This document shows positions 24,731 to 33,655 of a stretch of DNA of 64,000 bases, piece by piece. Source of the stretch: Candidatus Sulfopaludibacter sp. SbA3 (GTDB lineage Bacteria; Acidobacteriota; Vicinamibacteria; Vicinamibacterales; UBA2999); the NCBI GenBank assembly GCA_945903265.1, contig CAMDNQ010000001.1, forward strand, positions 124,001 to 188,000. Direction: 5' to 3'. A model generated the notes under the pieces. The model was not told the origin of the DNA, did no database searches, and was given only the letters and a program-made list of their open reading frames with translations. A program made the translations under genes and the position numbers. The number at the start of each line of letters is the position of its first letter. Position 1 is the first letter of the stretch.

Positions 24731-26158
24731 TCAGGCTTTTACGAGCTTCTTCTCGTGCGGCTGGTGCTCGTGGAGGAATTCGAGCGCCATGGCGAGGACG
24801 CGGTCCGTAAAGCCGTCGGCGTCGACGTTGCCGTACTTCTCGCGGAATGCCCGCAGCGGCACCACCGCCTTGGCCATCGCGCGATGGCCGCCGGCGCTCC
24901 CGATATCCGCGAAGTACTTCCGGACGAATTCGCCGGCGTTGCGTGAGTAGCCGAGGTTCCGGACCGACACGATCAGCGTGTCGTTGACGATCCCCGACAC
25001 GATCGTCCATTTCACGTTTTCCAGCTGCAGGTAGAAATCCGCGACGTACGGGATGAAGTCTTCCCGCGGCGTCGTGCCGAGGAATGCGCAGAAGACCTGC
25101 TCGACCATGCGGCCGTGCTGCTGGGCCTTGAGCACGTATTCAAGGCGCTCCATCGTGATTTCAGCGCCCTCCATCTTGCGGATCAGCGCGGCGTCCGCCA
25201 GCGGATACAGGTAGGAGAACGCGTCGATGTCGACCCGATTCGCCTGCCGGTTGAAGAACAGCGTGTCGGACTTGATCGCATAGAGCAGTGCGGTGGCGGT
25301 GCGCTCGGAGATATTGGCGTCGACTGCGCGCAGGTGCTCCGTCAGGATCGTCGACGTCGAGCCGTAGTCGGGGCGGATGTCCTTGAAGACGGCGCTGTAC
25401 CCGGACTGCTCAGGGTGATGATCGATGACGAGGTCCACCTTGTCGATGACGCCGCCGAAATAGTGCGGCTGCACGTCGACCATGGCGACCCGGTCGAAGT
25501 TTCCGACCTGTTGGGCCGTGACCGGCTCGACATGAATGTCGAGCAGATTCACCATGCGCACGTTTTCCGGCCGCGAGACTCCCTGCAGCGCACCGATGAT
25601 CGCCGTCTGCCTGGTGCGGCGCAGGACGTTGCGCAACGCCAGACCGCTCGCCAGCGCGTCCGGATCGGGTTCGTTGTGCAGGAGGATCAGGATGCGATCG
25701 GCGTCGGCGAGAAAACGCTGGTACTGCTGGACCTTGAGGCGCGTGATGGACCGGCTGAACTCGGTGAGCAGCGGATTGCCGAAGAGCTCCGAGAGCGCCA
25801 GGTAGTTCAGCTCGGGAAACTGCGACTTGAGCTCCTCTTCGCGCTTCCGAAAATCCGAGATCCCGACGCCGAGGACGTAGATGAGGGTGCCGCCGGCGTC
25901 GCGAATCGCCTCCACGGTCTTGCGGAGGCTCTTGCGTCCGTTGTCCTCGACGATGACGCAGGTGCCGGGAGTGACGTCGGCTTTGAGATAGGTATCGGTG
26001 CGGCGCGGGTCGGCGCCGGTGACGTTGAACCCTGCTTCGTGAAGGCGGCGGGCGACCGGCTTGCTCTCGACGAGGTATTCAACTTCGAAGCTGGGCAGCA
26101 GAATCTCGTCGAGCATTCTGATGACCAGCTCGGTCTGACAGACCGCCAGACACCTCAT
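24731..26158 (-). CDS. DHH-DHHA1 phosphoesterase with N-terminal Rossmann-like domain
   Basis: 475 aa. Residues 1-125 look like a TrkA-N/RCK-type Rossmann domain (MRCLAVCQTELVIRML, FEVEYLVESKPVARRL, CVIVEDNGRKSLRK). The DHH domain follows: HNEPDPDALASG (161-172), MVDVQPH (227-233) and the signature VIDHHPEQ (244-251). The DHHA1 domain contains GSAGGHRAMAKA (420-431). This suggests a manganese phosphodiesterase of the NrnA/GdpP type acting on short oligonucleotides or cyclic dinucleotides. The Rossmann fusion recalls archaeal DHH proteins with TrkA-N domains. Substrate unknown. It is monocistronic and convergent with the PLP gene. Confidence 0.85.
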   Translation of the reverse strand: MRCLAVCQTELVIRMLDEILLPSFEVEYLVESKPVARRLHEAGFNVTGADPRRTDTYLKADVTPGTCVIVEDNGRKSLRKTVEAIRDAGGTLIYVLGVGISDFRKREEELKSQFPELNYLALSELFGNPLLTEFSRSITRLKVQQYQRFLADADRILILLHNEPDPDALASGLALRNVLRRTRQTAIIGALQGVSRPENVRMVNLLDIHVEPVTAQQVGNFDRVAMVDVQPHYFGGVIDKVDLVIDHHPEQSGYSAVFKDIRPDYGSTSTILTEHLRAVDANISERTATALLYAIKSDTLFFNRQANRVDIDAFSYLYPLADAALIRKMEGAEITMERLEYVLKAQQHGRMVEQVFCAFLGTTPREDFIPYVADFYLQLENVKWTIVSGIVNDTLIVSVRNLGYSRNAGEFVRKYFADIGSAGGHRAMAKAVVPLRAFREKYGNVDADGFTDRVLAMALEFLHEHQPHEKKLVKA

Positions 26159-26210
26159 ATGTGAGCCACGACCGCCTGTGAATCGTTCTGTCCCATGGCG
26201 CGAAACGCCA

Positions 26211-26216
26211 ATTATA
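26211..26216 (-). promoter_or_regulatory. -10 box (TATAAT) for the DHH gene
   Basis: A perfect TATAAT on the minus strand, about 53 bp before the ATG of the DHH phosphoesterase gene. No convincing -35 lies 16-18 bp upstream. Confidence 0.42.
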
Positions 26217-26271
26217 CGCCCGGCGTTCGCATGAGCGTCGTGTCCCCGGTGTAGGATCGATGGAATTCCTC

Positions 26272-27189
26272 ATGTTCCCGCGCTGTTTTCTCTGTCTGGC
26301 GATCGTCACGGCGCTCTTCGCCGGTCCGGCACCGGTGCGGGGTCAGCAGGCCACCTTCCGGGCCGGGATCGATCTCGTCCAGATGGGCGTGACCGTGACC
26401 GATCGGAAGGGCGAGTTCATCGGCGACCTCACGCGCGAGGATTTCGAGGTGCTCGAGGACGGCAGGAAGCAGACGCTGACCTATTTCGCGAGCGGCGTCG
26501 ACGACACGATTCCGCTCCGCGTCGGCCTGCTCTTCGACACGAGCGGCAGCATGGGCGAGGACATCAACCTCTCGCGGTCGGCGGCGATCCGATTCCTCAA
26601 TACCCTGAGCCAGGCCGAGGACATGACGCTCGTCGATTTCGACACCGAGGTCCGCGTCACGACATACGGGCAGCGCGACTTCCCCCGGATGGTCGAACGC
26701 ATCCGCTCCCGGAAGCCGGACGGGTACACGGCGATGCACGACGCGCTCGGCGTGTTTCTCGACGGCGCCGCCGAGAATGAAGGGCGCACGATCCTGGTCA
26801 TCTACACCGACGGCGGCGATACGCGCAGCACGCTCGGCTTCAGCGATGCGCTCACGCTGATTCGCGCGTCGGACGTGACCATCCACTCGGTCGGCTTTCT
26901 TTCGAACCAGCCGGGGAGCGTCCGCACGAACCAGCGGATGCGGCTGACCCAGATCGCCGAGACTACCGGCGGCCGGGCCTTCTTTCCGTCGGCCATGAAG
27001 GACGTCGAAGAGGCGTACGACACGATCGTCGCGCAGATCCGCAGCCAGTACACGCTCGGCTACGTCTCGACCAACACCGCGCAGGACGGCAAATGGCGGC
27101 GCGTCCAGATTCGCGCGGTCCGCCCTGGCCTCAGGGACTTCCGCCTCCAGTCGCGCCAGGGTTACTTCGCGCTCTACAAGGAACAGTAG
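26272..27189 (+). CDS. Secreted VWFA-domain protein (acidobacterial type)
   Basis: About 305 aa. A signal peptide ([17 protein letters not shown], cleavage near VRGQQ) is followed by the short beta-domain common in acidobacterial VWFA proteins ([30 protein letters not shown]). Then comes a von Willebrand A domain with the MIDAS motif DTSGSMG (about residue 88), TYGQRDF and YTDGGDTRS. The C-terminus has the usual SQYTLGYVS and KWRRVQIRA. Probably periplasmic or surface adhesion; ligand unknown. ATG 26272 is preferred over ATG 26260 because a -10-like TAGGAT at 26252-26257 would start the mRNA between them. uvrB follows directly. Confidence 0.85.
   Translation: MFPRCFLCLAIVTALFAGPAPVRGQQATFRAGIDLVQMGVTVTDRKGEFIGDLTREDFEVLEDGRKQTLTYFASGVDDTIPLRVGLLFDTSGSMGEDINLSRSAAIRFLNTLSQAEDMTLVDFDTEVRVTTYGQRDFPRMVERIRSRKPDGYTAMHDALGVFLDGAAENEGRTILVIYTDGGDTRSTLGFSDALTLIRASDVTIHSVGFLSNQPGSVRTNQRMRLTQIAETTGGRAFFPSAMKDVEEAYDTIVAQIRSQYTLGYVSTNTAQDGKWRRVQIRAVRPGLRDFRLQSRQGYFALYKEQ
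27178..27183 (+). promoter_or_regulatory. Shine-Dalgarno AAGGAA supporting the uvrB CTG start
   Basis: AAGGAA ends 7 nt before CTG 27191. There is no ATG, GTG or TTG in frame between the upstream gene and the conserved UvrB N-terminus, so this site decides the start. Confidence 0.6.
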
Positions 27190-27190
27190 C

Positions 27191-29197
<2,007 letters not shown>

Positions 29198-29200
29198 CAC

Positions 29201-29968
29201 GTGGCTCTGGAGCAGCGAATCAAGGCGGCGGTGCTGGAGGTGCAGGAATACACGCACCTGACGTGGGCCACCGTACGAGCCGTCTTCTCGCGGCCGTTTT
29301 ACTTCCGCGACGTCGTCGAGCAGTTCGAGACGATCGGCATCGGGTCGCTGACCGTGGTGCTGCTCACCGGATTCTTCACGGGTGCCGCGCTGGCGCTTCA
29401 GAGCGGGATGACGCTCGATCAGTTCGGCGCCCGGTCGCTGGTAGGCCGGCTCGTCAGCGCGTCGATGATCAAGGAGCTGGGTCCTGTGCTGACGGGGCTG
29501 ATGCTGGCGGGACGCGTCGGCTCGGGCATCGCGGCGGAGCTCGGATCGATGATGGTGACCGATCAGATCAACGCGCTGCGGGCGCTCGGGACGGACCCGG
29601 TCCGCAAGCTGGTCGTGCCGCGGGTGCTCGCGTGCTTTCTGATGGCGCCGGTCCTGACGGTCATGTCCGATGCCTCCGGGCTCATCGGCGGATGGGTCAT
29701 CGCGGTGGTGAATCTGAATATCGCCTCCGGGATCTACTGGCAGTCGGTGACCGACGCGTTGTACCTCGGAGATGCGTGGATGGGGATCATCAAGCCCTTC
29801 TTTCTCGGCCTGGTCATCGGGACGATCGGGTGCCACGTAGGTCTTCGGACGCGCGGCGGCACGCAGGGCGTCGGGCGCGCGACGACCAACGCGGTGGTCG
29901 CCGCGTCGGTCGGCGTGATTGCGGTTGATTTCTTCGTGACGCCGCTGCTCATCGAGTTGCTGTACTGA
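29201..29968 (+). CDS. mlaE: Mla-type ABC transporter permease
   Basis: MlaE/YrbE family inner-membrane permease of 255 aa for phospholipid transport between membranes. An amphipathic N-terminal helix is followed by about five membrane helices. Conserved parts are the QFGA motif, LGPVLTGLMLAGRVGSGIAAELGSM (read in two halves), the EQINALRALGTDP-like loop (DQINALRALG) and FFGLVIG-like FFLGLVIGTIGCHVGL. The start is GTG 29201, 3 bp after uvrB. It overlaps mlaF by 1 bp. Confidence 0.92.
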   Translation: MALEQRIKAAVLEVQEYTHLTWATVRAVFSRPFYFRDVVEQFETIGIGSLTVVLLTGFFTGAALALQSGMTLDQFGARSLVGRLVSASMIKELGPVLTGLMLAGRVGSGIAAELGSMMVTDQINALRALGTDPVRKLVVPRVLACFLMAPVLTVMSDASGLIGGWVIAVVNLNIASGIYWQSVTDALYLGDAWMGIIKPFFLGLVIGTIGCHVGLRTRGGTQGVGRATTNAVVAASVGVIAVDFFVTPLLIELLY

Positions 29969-30828
29969 TGGCACTGCAGGCGAACGATCGGCCGGCGGCG
30001 GTAGACGAGGCGCTCGGGCCTGGCGCGCCCATCGTCGTCTTCGACAAGGTGTCGCTGGCGTTCGACGAGAAGGTCGTGCTCCGCGAGGTGAGCTTCACCC
30101 TGATCACCGGTCATACGAAGATCTTTCTGGGCGCGAGCGGCTCTGGGAAGTCGACGATCCTGAAGCTGATCGTCGGCCTGTTGAAGCCCGATAGCGGTGT
30201 GATCTGGGTCAACGGCGAGCGCGTCGATTCGATGACCGAAGTCGAGATGATGAAGGTGCGCGACGACCTCGGGATGGTCTTCCAGGAGGGCGCGCTGTTC
30301 GACTCGCTGACGGTGGCGGAGAACGTCGGCTACAAGCTCTACGAAGAGACGGACATGCCGCTGCCCGAGGTGCGCGCCCGGGTAGAGGAAGTGCTCGGGT
30401 TCATCGGCCTGGCGGAATTCATCGATCGGATGCCGTCGGACCTCTCGGGCGGCCAGCGGCGCCGGGTGGCGATCGCGCGCGCGATGGCGTTCAAGCCGCG
30501 GATTTTGCTCTACGACGAGGCGACCACCGGTCTGGATCCGATCACAGCCGATACCGTCGATGATGAGATCATCAAGCTGCGCGATCTGGAGAACGTGAGC
30601 TCGATTGTCGTGACGCACCAGCTGCGCGACGCGTTTCGCGTGGCGACGCACGAGGCGGTCCGCGCCGCCGACGGCGTCCAGATCGTCCTGGCCGATCCCG
30701 AGAAGGCGGAAGAGGCCGAGTTCATCATGTTGAAGGACGGGCGGATTGCGTTCGAAGGACACGCCGCCGAGATTCGCGAAGCGGCCAGGAGCGACGCGTA
30801 TATCCGGGCGTTTCTGTCGTCGCACTAG
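29968..30828 (+). CDS. mlaF: Mla-type ABC transporter ATP-binding protein
   Basis: MlaF-like ATPase of 286 aa. Walker A is GASGSGKSTI, the Q-loop is MVFQEGALFDSLTV, the ABC signature is LSGGQRRRVAIARA and Walker B is ILLYDEATTGLDP; the H-loop is VVTHQ. The C-terminus (FIMLKDGRIAFEGHAAEI) resembles MlaF. The stop codon is immediately followed by a 7-bp repeat tract that separates it from mlaD. Confidence 0.93.
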   Translation: MALQANDRPAAVDEALGPGAPIVVFDKVSLAFDEKVVLREVSFTLITGHTKIFLGASGSGKSTILKLIVGLLKPDSGVIWVNGERVDSMTEVEMMKVRDDLGMVFQEGALFDSLTVAENVGYKLYEETDMPLPEVRARVEEVLGFIGLAEFIDRMPSDLSGGQRRRVAIARAMAFKPRILLYDEATTGLDPITADTVDDEIIKLRDLENVSSIVVTHQLRDAFRVATHEAVRAADGVQIVLADPEKAEEAEFIMLKDGRIAFEGHAAEIREAARSDAYIRAFLSSH

Positions 30829-30858
30829 AGACTCAGGACTAGAGACCAAGGATTACAT
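30824..30858. repeat. 7-bp tandem repeat (ACTAGAG type) between mlaF and mlaD
   Basis: Five heptads in register: ACTAGAG, ACTCAGG, ACTAGAG, ACCAAGG, ATTACAT. The mlaF stop TAG lies in the first unit and the tract ends just before the mlaD ATG. It resembles the heptameric short repeats known from filamentous cyanobacteria in form and placement. Confidence 0.6.
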
Positions 30859-30860
30859 CA

Positions 30861-31901
30861 ATGCCGCGTACTCGATCACTTGCGTGGGCCGAGCTCAAGA
30901 TCGGCCTCATCTCCATCGCCGCGCTTGCGCTGGCGGCGGTGCTCATCTTCGCCCTGAGCGGCGCCGGCGGATTTTCGTGGGAGCGCTATGCGCTCAAGAC
31001 CGTCTTTGCGAACACCGCGGGCCTCAACGAAGGGTCGCAGGTGCGCATTGCCGGCGTCCCCGTCGGAACGGTGACGGAGATCGCGTTTGTCGGCGATCGC
31101 CTCGAAGTCACCTTCGAGATCTCCGAGGAGATGCGGCCGCGCGTGACCACGGGTTCCACCGCGGCGCTCGGGTCGGTGTCGCTCCTCGGCGAGGCGGCAG
31201 TGGACATCACGCCCTCGACCGCCGGCACGCCGATTCCTGAGTGGGGCTATGTCCCGTCGGGTGTCGCGGTCGGGTCGCTGGCCGAAGTGACCACCCAGGC
31301 AACGCAGGGGATCGAGCAGATCAGCGCGCTGCTCCGTGATATCCGCGCGGGCCGCGGCACCGTGGGGCAGCTCTTCACGAATGACGCGCTGTATCAGGAA
31401 ATGAACGCGCTGGTGGCGTCGGCCGAGGACGTCGTGCGTAACGTCAGCGCGGGCCGCGGCACCCTGGGCCGCCTCGCGAACGACCCGGCGGCCGCGGAGG
31501 CGCTCGAACGGTCGATGCAGAACTTCGAGATGATTACCGCGCGCGTCCGGGCGGGTGAGGGGAGTCTCGGTAAGTTTCTGACGGACGATGCGTTCGCGAA
31601 GTCCCTGTCCAGTACGACGGCAAACATGGACGCGATTACCGGACGGATCAGCCGCGGTGAAGGCACCGCGGGCGCGCTGATCAGCGACCGCGAGCTTTAT
31701 AACCGTCTGAACTCGATGTCCGACCGGCTGGATAAGGTGATGGGCGGGCTGGAGCAGGGCGACGGCACGGCGGGCCAGCTCCTGAAGGACAAACAGCTGT
31801 ACGAAAACATGAACGGCGCCGTCGGGGAGCTGCGCGCCCTGGTGCGCGACATCCGCGCGGACCCGCGCAAGTTCCTCAATGTCCGCGTAAGCTTGTTTTA
31901 G
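30861..31901 (+). CDS. mlaD: MCE-domain lipid-transport protein (MlaD-like)
   Basis: 346 aa. One N-terminal membrane helix (SIAALALAAVLIFALSGAGG) anchors the MCE domain (about residues 40-120: FANTAGLNEGSQVRIAGVPV, GSTAALGSVSLLGEAAVDI). The long C-terminal part is helical and built of repeats of about 40 residues, each with a G-x-GT-x-G-x-L motif and often a following D-x-LY (GRGTVGQLFTNDALY, GEGTAGALISDRELY, GDGTAGQLLKDKQLY). It would work with MlaE/MlaF as the periplasmic lipid-binding part. Longer than E. coli MlaD (183 aa). It is followed by a small membrane protein with a 1-bp overlap. Confidence 0.9.
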   Translation: MPRTRSLAWAELKIGLISIAALALAAVLIFALSGAGGFSWERYALKTVFANTAGLNEGSQVRIAGVPVGTVTEIAFVGDRLEVTFEISEEMRPRVTTGSTAALGSVSLLGEAAVDITPSTAGTPIPEWGYVPSGVAVGSLAEVTTQATQGIEQISALLRDIRAGRGTVGQLFTNDALYQEMNALVASAEDVVRNVSAGRGTLGRLANDPAAAEALERSMQNFEMITARVRAGEGSLGKFLTDDAFAKSLSSTTANMDAITGRISRGEGTAGALISDRELYNRLNSMSDRLDKVMGGLEQGDGTAGQLLKDKQLYENMNGAVGELRALVRDIRADPRKFLNVRVSLF

Positions 31902-32194
31902 TGGCGGACCTCTTTCTCGGTGTGATCGCCGTGTCTGTCCTGGTGATGGCGGTCATCCAGGTGGCGGCCATCGTCATGGCCCTGCGCGTGGCGCGGCGCG
32001 TGAATCGCGTCGCCGGCCAGGTGGAGGAGGGCGTCGAGAGGGTCCAGGCGGGCCTGCGCGGGCTCACCGAAGACGCGGCGCGCGCCGCATCGGTGTTCAG
32101 CGGGATCCTGGGCATGTTCCGGAAGTCGCGGACGCCAGACGGCAAAGAGCAGAAGGCGGCGGGCGATCCCGACGACCCGATGTTCATCGGATAG
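31901..32194 (+). CDS. Small membrane protein with coiled coil (DUF948-like)
   Basis: 97 aa, GTG start overlapping the mlaD stop by 1 bp. Residues 3-28 form a hydrophobic helix, followed by an amphipathic coiled coil (about 30-68) and a charged disordered tail. The layout resembles DUF948-type single-pass proteins; no catalytic motif is visible. Its place as the last gene of the mla block suggests a part in, or tuning of, the lipid transporter, but that is inference. Confidence 0.7.
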   Translation: MADLFLGVIAVSVLVMAVIQVAAIVMALRVARRVNRVAGQVEEGVERVQAGLRGLTEDAARAASVFSGILGMFRKSRTPDGKEQKAAGDPDDPMFIG

Positions 32195-32202
32195 ACACTC
32201 GA

Positions 32203-32231
32203 TTGACGGCCGGTTCGTCCGGTGATACAAG
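32203..32231 (+). promoter_or_regulatory. Promoter for the secreted protein gene
   Basis: TTGACG at 32203-32208, a 17-bp spacer, and TACAAG at 32226-32231 preceded by TGA (extended -10). Expected start near 32238, about 33 bp before the ATG. Confidence 0.5.
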
Positions 32232-32270
32232 TCGCGCCAAGAACCTATTTATCTTCAAGGGGTATTTCCG

Positions 32271-32813
32271 ATGTTGCACCACCTGACTCGCCTTCGCTGC
32301 CTCGCCGCCGTATGTGTGCTCGCGCTCGTTCCGGCGCTCGCGTCGGCGCAGGACTCCAAGTCCACGCAGCTCGCGGGCGAACTCAAGAAGCTGCTCGACG
32401 CCCGGAAGCTCGATAGCGCAGCCGCGAAGCTGGGCACGGACCAGTTCATCGGCGCACTGTATTTCCCCGGGAGCCAGCTGCTCGTGGTGAAAGCCCGCTA
32501 CACGGCGTACGAGCGGATGGACGAGAACATCGCGAAGAAGGCCTATCGCGACGTCTACATCGACTTGAACAGCGCCTCGGTCCCCCAGTCGAAGGTCCTG
32601 ATTTCGGACGGCGGTGCGGACGGACTCTTTGCCCGGCGCCGGCAGAATCAGCTCGATACCGCGGAGATCCAGGGCAAGGGCTATTCGTTCGACGGCGACT
32701 GGCGGAAGGCCAAGATCTCCGAGCAGGACTACATGAAGGCGTTTCAGGCGAGCGACGCGGAGTACGTGTCGATACTCGAAGCGCTCGTCGCGGAGCTCAA
32801 GAAGACCTCGTAG
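32271..32813 (+). CDS. Secreted protein of unknown function
   Basis: 180 aa with a clear signal peptide (LRCLAAVCVLALVPALASAQ, cleavage after ASA). The mature part is a small soluble domain I do not recognise: LLDARKLDSAAAKLG, GALYFPGSQLLVVKARYTAY, AYRDVYIDLNSASVPQSKV, SDGGADGLFARR. No Cys and no metal motif. The start is ATG 32271 with AAGGGG 8 nt upstream. It has its own promoter and a strong terminator, so it is a monocistronic exported protein. Confidence 0.8.
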   Translation: MLHHLTRLRCLAAVCVLALVPALASAQDSKSTQLAGELKKLLDARKLDSAAAKLGTDQFIGALYFPGSQLLVVKARYTAYERMDENIAKKAYRDVYIDLNSASVPQSKVLISDGGADGLFARRRQNQLDTAEIQGKGYSFDGDWRKAKISEQDYMKAFQASDAEYVSILEALVAELKKTS

Positions 32814-32840
32814 CAGGCGCCAGTCGCCAATGCCGCGAGG

Positions 32841-32882
32841 CACAAAGAGGGCAGTCCTTCTCGAAGGATTGCCCTCTTTGTG
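32841..32882. terminator. Strong intrinsic terminator hairpin
   Basis: Inverted repeat with a 19-bp stem and 4-nt loop; one wobble pair (GT) is the only flaw. The right arm ends in CTCTTTG and the left arm begins CACAAAGAG, so both strands end in a T-rich stretch. It can stop transcription from the secreted-protein gene and protects the opposing tRNA-Val gene. Confidence 0.8.
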
Positions 32883-32889
32883 TATGTGG

Positions 32890-32966
32890 TGGTGGACGCG
32901 GCAGGACTCGAACCTGCGACCTCGCGCGTGTGAAGCGCGCGCTCTAACCAACTGAGCTACGCGTCC
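32890..32966 (-). tRNA. tRNA-Val (anticodon CAC)
   Basis: Full cloverleaf of 77 nt on the minus strand with an encoded CCA. The acceptor stem GGACGCG pairs with CGCGTCC, the D stem is GCTC/GAGC, the anticodon arm is CGCGC-TTCACAC-GCGCG giving CAC, and the T arm is GCAGG-TTCGAGT-CCTGC. It reads the valine codon GUG. Confidence 0.97.
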
Positions 32967-32981
32967 GGTAATCTCAGTCTA

Positions 32982-33023
32982 ACTTATTCCGTTCCAACTA
33001 TTCGGTTCCGACTATTCGGTTCC
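32982..33023. repeat. 14-bp tandem repeat over the upp stop codon
   Basis: Three adjacent 14-bp units of the form (A/G)ACTATTCGGTTCC, the first one diverged. The upp stop codon lies in the third unit and the others repeat its last codons plus stop beyond the gene end, giving spare in-frame-like stop copies. Confidence 0.65.
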
Positions 33024-33635
33024 ATAGAGGCGATCGCCGAAGTCCCCGAGTCCGGGCACGATGTACTTGTGCGCGTTCAGGTGGTCGTCGACGACCGGCG
33101 TATAGACCGGAACGTCCGGGTGGTGACGCTCGACGAGGGCGATGCCGTCGGGCGCCGCGACGATGCAGATCATGCGAATCAGCTTCGCGCCGGCGGCCTT
33201 GATCATGTCGATCGCCGCGACCGCGCTGCCGCCGGTGGCCAGCATAGGGTCAATCATCAGCACATAGCTCTGACTCAGGTCCGCGGGGAGCTTCGAGTAG
33301 TACTTCGACGCAATGGCGGTCGCTTCGTCGCGCTGGAGGCCGATGTGGCCCACGCGCGCGGCCGGCAGCAGTTCGAGCACGGCGTCGAGCATGCCCAGGC
33401 CGGCACGCAGCACCGGTACGACGACGACGTCGCCCTTGACCACCACGCCGCCGGCCGGCCCGAGCGGGGTCGTGACCGTGCCCCGCGTTGACGGGACGTC
33501 GCGAAGCGCTTCGGCCGCCAGGAGCACGCTGATTCGATTGGCCGCACGACGGAACGCCGGCGGGTCCGTGCGAACGTCCCGGAGCTCCATGAGCGCATCC
33601 TGCACGAGCGGGTGGGTCACGATGTGGGTGGGCAC
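33012..33635 (-). CDS. upp: Uracil phosphoribosyltransferase
   Basis: UPRTase of 207 aa making UMP from uracil and PRPP. Marks are the N-terminal HPLVQDALMELRDVRT, VVVPVLRAGLGMLDAVLELL, the PRPP loop IDPMLATGGSA and the uracil-binding C-terminus YIVPGLGDFGDRLYGTE. The start is GTG 33635. It is divergent from the amidohydrolase gene, with overlapping -10 boxes between them. It belongs to a local group of nucleobase and pentose salvage genes. Confidence 0.96.
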   Translation of the reverse strand: MPTHIVTHPLVQDALMELRDVRTDPPAFRRAANRISVLLAAEALRDVPSTRGTVTTPLGPAGGVVVKGDVVVVPVLRAGLGMLDAVLELLPAARVGHIGLQRDEATAIASKYYSKLPADLSQSYVLMIDPMLATGGSAVAAIDMIKAAGAKLIRMICIVAAPDGIALVERHHPDVPVYTPVVDDHLNAHKYIVPGLGDFGDRLYGTE

Positions 33636-33642
33636 GACGGAC

Positions 33643-33649
33643 TATTCTA
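33643..33649. promoter_or_regulatory. Overlapping divergent -10 boxes
   Basis: TATTCT (33643-33648, plus strand, toward the amidohydrolase) and TAGAAT (33644-33649 read on the minus strand, toward upp) share five bases. Each is 7-8 nt from its start codon, so mRNAs would be nearly leaderless and the two could not fire at once. Confidence 0.38.
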
Positions 33650-33655
33650 GTGCCC

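Noticed and set aside
24731-26158. RecJ exonuclease
   Set aside because: Too short, lacks the OB-fold region and the extra RecJ motifs; the N-terminal domain is Rossmann-like.
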